Assembly (NCBI GenBank): GCA_049325575.1
Contig: JBMOLK010000131.1
Span: forward strand, 1-14,063
Reading direction: 5' to 3'
Origin: JBMOLK01 sp049325575
GTDB lineage: Bacteria > Bacillota > Clostridia > Acetivibrionales > Acetivibrionaceae
Length of the DNA stretch: 14,063 nt
Part shown: positions 8,271-14,063 of the stretch, in pieces
How positions within the stretch are numbered: position 1 is the stretch's first letter
Layout of the letters: every line of letters starts with the position of its first letter
Program-made: the position numbers and the translations under genes
Notes under the pieces: model-generated
The model's input: only the letters and a program-made list of their open reading frames with translations
The model's database searches: none
Told to the model about the DNA's origin: nothing

Positions 8271-8309
8271 TATACTCACTCCTTTACTAATTGTAATGGA
8301 TAGAACTTA

Positions 8310-8360
8310 GTACTTTTTAACACTACAAATTTTCAGTCTTTCATAATGTTAAAAATGTAC
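8310..8360 (-). repeat. AT-rich hairpin in the gap between array units
   Basis: GTACTTTTTAACA (8310-8322) and TGTTAAAAATGTAC (8347-8360) are complementary over 13 pairs with one bulged base, around a 24-base loop. It lies between the 860-residue fusion and the second MalG gene. It could act in mRNA processing or stability, or in weak attenuation between the two units. No function is shown by sequence. Confidence 0.4.
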
Positions 8361-8371
8361 TTCCTATGTTT

Positions 8372-8413
8372 GTGCCTCGCATGGCTCTAGAAAAGAATTA
8401 CTTTACGAGGCAC
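8372..8413 (-). repeat. GC-rich hairpin touching the stop codon of the 860-residue fusion
   Basis: GTGCCTCG (8372-8379) and CGAGGCAC (8406-8413) form a perfect eight-pair stem with a 26-base loop; the last pair lies in the TAG stop codon (8413-8415). On the transcribed strand the stem is followed by AAACATAGG and not by a U-run, so it is not a standard intrinsic terminator. It may slow 3' decay or set different expression of upstream and downstream units. Confidence 0.4.
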
Positions 8414-10995
8414 TAGTTCTCGCTGTAAATCATAAGACCCACGTCTATAACGTAAAACGAGTAGTCTACCCTAAAATCTCTCCTTTTTTCCTTATACTTT
8501 AGTTTGTCACTTATGATCATATCTTTAAGAGCGGATTCAAATGCATACCTTGAATAGTATGAAAATTCTCTATTAACTACCCATACATTCTTCCTGCCCT
8601 TTAAAAAACCTTTTATATCCGAACCTGCTGTACCATTTGGAGCAAATGCAGCATATGAACTAAATCCCTTAAAACCTGACGGCAGATAAAGATAGTGCTT
8701 ATTATCGGGAAAATAGTACGAGAACATCCCAAATGTGTGTTCATCAGTGTGAATAAATACATGATCCGGCTGTATCCTTTGGTTTACATATTCAGATACC
8801 TGGGCCATGGGGCCATTAAAGTATTCCTTGTTGATTTCTACAATAGGGTCTATTGAAAAAACCAGCAGCACAACCAGTATGAAAATCGATACATCCTTAT
8901 ACTTTAGATTTGATATACCATAAGATACAGATAATAAGAACAATCCTACTACAGGGAAAATGTATCTTTCAACAAATACGGGTCTTATCAAATCAGATGC
9001 TATAACAGCAGCAGCGAGAGTCAGTATATAGGTAAGGACTGCCAAACCTGTCAAGAGTCCCTCCTTCTTTCGTTTTGTTACGGCATGGCAGATGCCTGAA
9101 TAAATAAGCAAAACAGCTCCTATGAAGGAAGGAATGGTAAAAATAAAATTTGAACGAAATTTGGCCCTGAAAGGGTATATTAAAGCCTGCCAAATGACCT
9201 GTCCCGTCACAGGTGGTATCCAAAAATCCTTTGATACTTTGTTCACCTGTCCTATTAGAGCCGTAATCCATGGAATATAACAAACCACAACAGAAAAAGC
9301 AGTAATAATAAAGGCTGTTATCTTCCTTTTATCAAACTGGATAAGCAAATAAACAAATATTATTGCATTGGCAATAGCAACTGCAAGAAGAGCATAGTAG
9401 TGTGTATACGCTGCTGCCAGGGTAAATAAACCAAACTTTATAAAGTCGCTTACTTTCCCCTTATCGGTACACAGGTATCCATACAACACACTTCCCGTAA
9501 CAAAGAATGCAGCCAATGTGTACATTCTGGCTTCCTGCCCCATGGAAAGACTCATTGGCAGAATAAGCACAATAATGGTAAAGACTATGCCCGTAAACTT
9601 GTTAAAAGCTCTTCTAACCGGCCCCATTCCAAGCATAGCGAGACATAAAATACCTACTGCAGATAACAGCCTTAATGACCCCTCCGACTTTCCAAACACC
9701 ATGCTGAAAATCTTTAGCATAATAAAGTATAACGGCGGATGACTATCCAAACTGGTGATGGTCCAAATATCAGCTATAGAATGATTTGTCACTGCAGCAG
9801 AGTATGACTCGTCATACCATAGAGTTTCATGGCCTATATTGGATATCAAGTGGTTAAACCCTATTAATATGGCACTAAGCCAGACTATGGGCGATATAAA
9901 GTCCCACTTGGGTATTTTACGATATAACTCCGTAAAGATATAATACAGAACTTTAATTCTACCAATAATATTCAGCTTGCGATTTATACCAATTAATAAA
10001 TCTTCAATATTATCTACTATACCATATACTTTAACTCTTTTTATAAACTCTTCGTTACCGCTTGTTCCCCCATTTGAAGAAACGAAATCCTTTCTGAACA
10101 TAAGATACCATAAGATTATAAAGGCTATAACACACAGCATAACCAGGATAACCCCTGCGGTTCCAAGGCTATACAGCCAATTATTAAAGAAATGCCTGTG
10201 CATGAAAAATATTATTAAATCCCATTCGAGAATTTTGTATGAGTAATATACATGAAGTATAGTACCAAGAAAAATAAGAACAGCAATGGCAGGTCTTAAT
10301 AATGGAAGCGTGATATATATAAGCTTTCTGATATGTCCTGCACCATCTATATCTGCTGCCTCATAGTATTCTTTGGAAATGTTTTGAAGCCCGGAAAGTA
10401 AAAAAATTATTGAAAGAGGTAAATAATGCCATACAGCCATAATAATCAATACCCATAATATTCTACTATCTGTATACCAGTCTATTTTACGGGGAAGCAG
10501 GTGCAGCCAGTCAACAAGAAGCTTGTTTATTAGGCCTGACTTTTCAGCAAAGAATGCACTCCATGCTATTTCTACCGTAAACCCCGGTACAATAAACGGA
10601 AGAAGCAGCAGGCACCTTACAATACCGCTTAACTTAAACTTTCTGTTAAGAGAGAGGGCTATAGCCAGCCCCAGCACCAATGTCACAGCATTTATAACCA
10701 ATACATATATTACAGTATTGGTTATTGAACTGTTAAGAGCATTCCTCATTGTACCGTTTGCACCGGAAATAATCCATTTGTAATTATCAAGTCCCACAAA
10801 GGGAGCTCTGAATGTATTAAAAAAAGTACTCCATGTTTTTGGCTTTAGTTCTACAAAAGATACATAGAGAGCCTGTAACATGGGTAACACCTGGAGGCAT
10901 AGGATGGATATAAAAGCCGGAAGTAATAATAGATAAGGCTGAAGTTTTATTTTATCTCTATAGACTCCTTTTGTAGACGAGTTCCTGGAATTCAT
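8413..10995 (-). CDS. Fusion of MalF-type ABC permease and GT-C glycosyltransferase
   Basis: An 860-residue paralog of the 1008-residue fusion, ending before DUF2141. Residues 1-301 are the six-helix MalF-type permease with EAADIDGAG (212-220). A linker (about 302-362) leads into the GT39-like enzyme (about 364-717), with LWYDESYS (392-399), LDSHPPLYF (416-424), GQEARMYT (486-493), HYYA and ERYIFPV. The outside domain (about 718-850) includes NGPM (727-730) and HTDEHTFG (749-756). The start ATG at 10995 follows GAGGGGGG at five bases. The end, DVGLMIYSEN, replaces the VRRVY segment that leads into DUF2141 in both relatives, and the 142-base gap downstream holds no evident remnant of that domain. 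It follows a MalG gene by 87 bases. The MalF part should carry sugar with a MalG partner and an outside ATPase; the GT part should act on the outer face. Confidence 0.85.
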   Translation of the reverse strand: MNSRNSSTKGVYRDKIKLQPYLLLLPAFISILCLQVLPMLQALYVSFVELKPKTWSTFFNTFRAPFVGLDNYKWIISGANGTMRNALNSSITNTVIYVLVINAVTLVLGLAIALSLNRKFKLSGIVRCLLLLPFIVPGFTVEIAWSAFFAEKSGLINKLLVDWLHLLPRKIDWYTDSRILWVLIIMAVWHYLPLSIIFLLSGLQNISKEYYEAADIDGAGHIRKLIYITLPLLRPAIAVLIFLGTILHVYYSYKILEWDLIIFFMHRHFFNNWLYSLGTAGVILVMLCVIAFIILWYLMFRKDFVSSNGGTSGNEEFIKRVKVYGIVDNIEDLLIGINRKLNIIGRIKVLYYIFTELYRKIPKWDFISPIVWLSAILIGFNHLISNIGHETLWYDESYSAAVTNHSIADIWTITSLDSHPPLYFIMLKIFSMVFGKSEGSLRLLSAVGILCLAMLGMGPVRRAFNKFTGIVFTIIVLILPMSLSMGQEARMYTLAAFFVTGSVLYGYLCTDKGKVSDFIKFGLFTLAAAYTHYYALLAVAIANAIIFVYLLIQFDKRKITAFIITAFSVVVCYIPWITALIGQVNKVSKDFWIPPVTGQVIWQALIYPFRAKFRSNFIFTIPSFIGAVLLIYSGICHAVTKRKKEGLLTGLAVLTYILTLAAAVIASDLIRPVFVERYIFPVVGLFLLSVSYGISNLKYKDVSIFILVVLLVFSIDPIVEINKEYFNGPMAQVSEYVNQRIQPDHVFIHTDEHTFGMFSYYFPDNKHYLYLPSGFKGFSSYAAFAPNGTAGSDIKGFLKGRKNVWVVNREFSYYSRYAFESALKDMIISDKLKYKEKRRDFRVDYSFYVIDVGLMIYSEN

Positions 10996-11049
10996 ACTTT
11001 CCCCCCTCTAACCCCTTTTCTCCAATACCATGTAACTCATGTCAATCAG

Positions 11050-11071
11050 TAATATAAAACATGTTATATTA
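11050..11071. repeat. AT-rich dyad between the MalG and MalF-GT genes
   Basis: TAATATAA (11050-11057) and TTATATTA (11064-11071) are perfect eight-base inverted arms around AACATG. The dyad starts 11 bases beyond the stop codon of the upstream MalG gene, within an 87-base gap. It could be a weak RNA hairpin or a DNA-binding site. The AT content makes chance formation quite possible. Confidence 0.35.
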
Positions 11072-11082
11072 AAAGATGTTAT

Positions 11083-11940
11083 TTATTCTTTCAGGGCGCC
11101 CCCTGTAATTCCCTTCATAAACTTCTTCTGAACCAGAAAGAAAATTACTAAAATCGGTATACCGGATAATGGGCCGGATACAAACTTCATATTATCATAG
11201 CTTGGCCATAGTGCTACTGTCCTGAATTTCTCATCAGTCATAAGCACATCAACTAAAAGTCTCTCGTCCCATACCAGCATAAAATGCAGTACAGCTGTTA
11301 CAATAATTCCCGAACTCATGAGCGGAAGCAAAATTCTCATGAACACACCAAAAGTCGAGCACCCATCTACTCTTGCCGCTTCCTCGATATCTACCGGAAC
11401 AGAAAACATAAAACCCCTTATCACCCATATGCTAAAGGGAAGATACATTACTGCATACATAATTGCCAGTATAATATAACCGTTGTAGGAGTTATAAAAC
11501 TTTATACCTATACGGTCTTCAAACTCATTTATTGTAACAGCAAAAGGCAGAAAATATGAAATTGTTGGAATTAACAGGGGAACTACCACCAGTATTCCAA
11601 ACATATTAAGTCCCCGGAACTTATATCGTGATAAAGCATAAGCTGCCGGTATAGCCAGAGCAAGTGCCAAAACAATACTTAGAGCGCAAAGAACAAGGCT
11701 GTTCTTTACATAGTCTCCAAATCCCGTATGCCTTAACAGGTATACATAGCTCATTAAGCCTGAAAAACTTTGTCCTCTCCTTCCAAAGATAAAACTGTCA
11801 ATCATAACACTAAAGGAAGCATTAAACATGACCAGTATCGGAATCAGCGAAAAAGCAACAGCAGCAATAATGATTCTATCTGCAATTCCTTCCATTAAAC
11901 CGGTTCTCTCTGTCTTTTGTTCCGACCGACCAACTCTCAA
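11083..11940 (-). CDS. MalG-type ABC sugar permease, copy 2
   Basis: A diverged paralog of the MalG gene at 7416-8270, about 285 residues. It shares PAAYALSRYKFRGLNMFG, LLIPTISYF, SYNGYI, YAVMYLPFSIW, the coupling motif EEAARVDGC followed by RILLPL, the WDERLLVDVLMT segment, and the end QKKFMKGITGGALKE. The start chosen is the TTG at 11940, eight bases after GAGGGG (11949-11954). This ribosome binding site directly follows the stop codon of the upstream glycosyltransferase gene, suggesting translational coupling. The GTG at 11949 is too close to it. Both MalG copies use the same design, with a TTG eight bases after the ribosome binding site and a spacer beginning TGAGTA. Its likely partner is the MalF part of the next gene (8413-10995). 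Confidence 0.9.
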   Translation of the reverse strand: MRVGRSEQKTERTGLMEGIADRIIIAAVAFSLIPILVMFNASFSVMIDSFIFGRRGQSFSGLMSYVYLLRHTGFGDYVKNSLVLCALSIVLALALAIPAAYALSRYKFRGLNMFGILVVVPLLIPTISYFLPFAVTINEFEDRIGIKFYNSYNGYIILAIMYAVMYLPFSIWVIRGFMFSVPVDIEEAARVDGCSTFGVFMRILLPLMSSGIIVTAVLHFMLVWDERLLVDVLMTDEKFRTVALWPSYDNMKFVSGPLSGIPILVIFFLVQKKFMKGITGGALKE

Positions 11941-11954
11941 GCTACTCACCCCTC

Positions 11955-13874
11955 TTATGGATAAAAGAGCCCAATATCCTTCTCTACTTCCTTAAAATCC
12001 AATATGAAGCTTGCATCATTAAAATTCGGGTCTCCACTGCCAAAACCGTTTGAAATACCTACACCTTCCTTCGGAAATCCGTCTTCTCTTGTATCCAGCT
12101 TTCCGTTATTATTAAGATCATGGTAAACAAATGCTGCATAAGCTCCATATGGTAAGTCATCAAATACAACCTTCGAAGTAATAATGCCCTCTCCTTCAAC
12201 TTTCCTGGTCATAAACACGTTATTCTCTGCAATACCTTTTTCGTCAAAAAATGATATATCTTTATTGAACAATTTTACATATATGGGTCCCTTCCTCCCG
12301 TCAAGACCGAATAGATTAAACCTTATGGTGCCTTTCCCCTCCAAAGGTTCTTTATTTACACCTCCGGCATAAACACGTCTTACAGATACCGCGAAAAAAG
12401 AATACCTTGTTTTAAATCTTTCTGTCTGCTCATTAGATTTTAACTTGCCCGACATAAACCATTCAAAGGGCGGAGGCGGTGCTCCAAATCCTTCACGGCT
12501 TACCAGCCATATGTTTTTGCTATCCTTTATGAATTTATCAATATCAGACCCTGTAACTCCATTTGGAGCAAAAGCAGCATATCCGCTGTAACCTTTAAAA
12601 CCCGGCTTAAGATAAAGGAAATGCTTATGATCCGGGTAGTAATATGAAAACACGCCAAAAGTATGTTCATCGGTATGAATAAAAACATGGTCAGGCTTTA
12701 TGCTTTTATTAACATGTTGGGTTACCTCCTTCATAGGTCCGTTAAACCTTTCTGTAGCAATAGTACCTATTAGAGGCAGCGAAACAATAAGGAGTACTCC
12801 GCAAGTCACTTTTGCTGCTGTCTTACTTTTAAGCTGGGATATTCCGTAGGCTAATGCAAGCAAAAATAAACCTGATACCGGAAACATATACCTCTCTATG
12901 AACATAGGACGAATCAAATTCGAAATAATAATTCCTCCTACTAAAGTCAGGGAAAAAACAAGAATTGCCATAAGGGGCATCAAGGCTTCTTTACTGCGCT
13001 TCACGACAGCAGCTCCGAATCCCCATAAAATTAAAAGTACCGCACCTACAAAGGAAGCGTCTGAAGTAGGCATTGTCAAAAACTTGGCACTAAAGGGAAA
13101 TATTAGCCCTCTCCATATAACCTGTGATGTAACTTCAGGTATCCAGAAATCCTTTGAAACCTTAGATGCCTGACCTAACAGAGACACTATCCAGGGCGCA
13201 TAGCTTAGAACAGCCACAACTGCAGTCCCCATATAGATTATGAGCTTATTCTTCTTATCCCTTTTTACTATAAGCTTTACAATAAGCCATATAAATATAA
13301 TAGCATTTGCTATGGTTACAGCCATTAAAGCATAATAATGTGTATAAGCTGCAGCTAAAGATGAAACTCCCATCTTTACAAAATCACTTAGTTTACCTTC
13401 CTCTACTGCCAGATAACCGTATAAAACAGCAGAAGTTACAAAGAAAGCCGCCCATGTATACATTCTTGTGTCCTGACCTACCGAGAGACTTATAGGTACA
13501 ACAATTACTATAAAGGTGTATATCATTCCAGTAAACTTGCCCGAAATCCGTCTGACTGGCCCTGCACCCAATGCAGCAATTGCCAGAATTCCAAGTACGG
13601 ATAAAAGTCTTAATGATGCTTCCGTCCTTCCAAATATCATACTGAATATTTTCAGCATGATAAAATATAACGGAGGATGGCTGTCGCTGCTTACTATGCT
13701 CCATATTTGGGGTATTGAGTGATTAATAATAGCTGCTGAATAGGATTCATCATACCAAAGTGTCTCATGGGAAATACCAATTGTTAGAAATTTAAACCCT
13801 GCTAATAGCAGTATTGTCCAAATAACAATTGATTTATAATCCCACCTTGGTATATTTATGTTTTTTATGTCCAC
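11955..13874 (-). CDS. GT-C glycosyltransferase (GT39-like) with C-terminal DUF2141 domain
   Basis: A 639-residue relative of the two fusions without the permease part. It begins with IPRWDY (8-13), which aligns with the point in the fusions where the linker ends, so it marks the natural start of the GT unit. The first helix (14-33) is followed by LWYDESYS (39-46) and SDSHPPLYF (63-71), which carry the acidic residues expected to be catalytic in this fold. Further motifs are GQDTRMYT (133-140), HYYA (179-182) and ERYMFPV. About eleven helices end near 370. An outside domain with NGPM (378-381) and HTDEHTFG (400-407) leads to DUF2141 (about 514-639), with YHDLNNNGKLD (584-594) and FPKEGVGIS. 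The start GTG at 13874 follows AGAGGGGG at nine bases. It is the first gene of the array in the window. It probably adds a sugar from a lipid carrier on the outer face; the acceptor is unknown. Confidence 0.87.
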   Translation of the reverse strand: MDIKNINIPRWDYKSIVIWTILLLAGFKFLTIGISHETLWYDESYSAAIINHSIPQIWSIVSSDSHPPLYFIMLKIFSMIFGRTEASLRLLSVLGILAIAALGAGPVRRISGKFTGMIYTFIVIVVPISLSVGQDTRMYTWAAFFVTSAVLYGYLAVEEGKLSDFVKMGVSSLAAAYTHYYALMAVTIANAIIFIWLIVKLIVKRDKKNKLIIYMGTAVVAVLSYAPWIVSLLGQASKVSKDFWIPEVTSQVIWRGLIFPFSAKFLTMPTSDASFVGAVLLILWGFGAAVVKRSKEALMPLMAILVFSLTLVGGIIISNLIRPMFIERYMFPVSGLFLLALAYGISQLKSKTAAKVTCGVLLIVSLPLIGTIATERFNGPMKEVTQHVNKSIKPDHVFIHTDEHTFGVFSYYYPDHKHFLYLKPGFKGYSGYAAFAPNGVTGSDIDKFIKDSKNIWLVSREGFGAPPPPFEWFMSGKLKSNEQTERFKTRYSFFAVSVRRVYAGGVNKEPLEGKGTIRFNLFGLDGRKGPIYVKLFNKDISFFDEKGIAENNVFMTRKVEGEGIITSKVVFDDLPYGAYAAFVYHDLNNNGKLDTREDGFPKEGVGISNGFGSGDPNFNDASFILDFKEVEKDIGLFYP

Positions 13875-14063
13875 GCTTATTTTCCCCCTCTGACTTTACA
13901 AAACAGGACATGGGTAACATACCCTCCAAATAGAGATTACCCTTAAAGCTCCACTATAAAAACATACTGCTTTATCGGCCAAGTACCCTATGGTTGATGG
14001 CTTACTCCCCCAAGTAACCTTTCACCCGATATCTCAACCTGACATATTTAATGTCCTGCAGCT
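13875..14063 (-). promoter_or_regulatory. Leader of the glycosyltransferase-permease array
   Basis: Non-coding as far as the right edge. A moderate promoter is seen on the minus strand: TTGGCC (13977-13982), 18 bases, TATAGT (13953-13958). Between it and the GTG start, GGGTAA/TTACCC (13912-13917 with 13937-13942) and the shorter GGGTA/TACCC (13912-13916 with 13920-13924) are competing hairpins. Further upstream are a direct repeat of CCAAGTA (13979-13985 and 14010-14016), a hairpin at 13999-14019, an outer TATCGG/CCGATA pairing (13973-13978 with 14026-14031), and a small dyad GACAT/ATGTC (14041-14055). I match none of this to a known riboswitch class. Confidence 0.35.

Noticed and set aside
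8271..8412. Remnant of DUF2141 downstream of the 860-residue fusion
   Set aside because: The gap is only 142 bases, has early stops, and shows no trace of the HDENNNGK or PKEG motifs.
11040..11045. TTGACA -35 box on the minus strand in the 87-base gap before the 860-residue fusion
   Set aside because: No acceptable -10 hexamer occurs at 16-18 bases, so an internal promoter is not supported.
13973..14031. Known riboswitch such as c-di-GMP, TPP or yybP-ykoY in the leader
   Set aside because: A few short strings look similar, but the conserved cores of these classes are absent, so only an unclassified possible structure is reported.

Overview
The window looks like chromosome from an AT-rich Gram-positive anaerobe of the Clostridia type. 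The grounds are strong purine-rich ribosome binding sites, frequent GTG and TTG starts, and Clostridia-like rhomboid and MMPL proteins; the species cannot be named from sequence alone. No tRNA, rRNA, CRISPR array, transposase or insertion-sequence end was seen, and no gap between genes exceeds about 210 bases.

Left part (1-4193). A rhomboid-like membrane protein is cut by the left edge (minus strand) and appears to lack rhomboid catalytic residues in the part that is visible. Pointing away from it are a TetR-family repressor and an 892-residue RND/MMPL-type efflux or lipid-export protein, both on the plus strand. A dyad overlaps the predicted transcription start of each of these two genes, which suggests one repressor controlling itself and the transporter.

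Right part (4359-13874, minus strand, read right to left). Five genes form a tandem array: a stand-alone GT-C glycosyltransferase with a C-terminal DUF2141-like domain (639 aa); a MalG-type ABC sugar permease (285 aa); a fusion of a MalF-type permease with the same kind of glycosyltransferase (860 aa); a second MalG-type permease (284 aa); and a three-part fusion of MalF-type permease, glycosyltransferase and DUF2141 (1008 aa). The unit [malG-like, malF-like::GT] is thus present twice as diverged paralogs, preceded by a GT-DUF2141 gene without a permease part. The catalytic-type motifs of the glycosyltransferase (YDES and DSHPPLYF) are kept in all three copies, and the EAA coupling motif is kept in all four permease domains.

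This array is the outstanding feature. The fusion occurs twice in diverged copies, so a sequencing error or chance read-through is unlikely. The topology fits: the MalF part should end in the cytoplasm, where the GT-C part should begin, and the GT active-site loop and DUF2141 then face outside. No ATPase and no solute-binding protein are in the window, so energy and substrate delivery must come from elsewhere. A reasonable but untested reading is a membrane complex that joins ABC-type sugar transport to glycosyl transfer on the outer face of the membrane. I know of no characterised system with this design.
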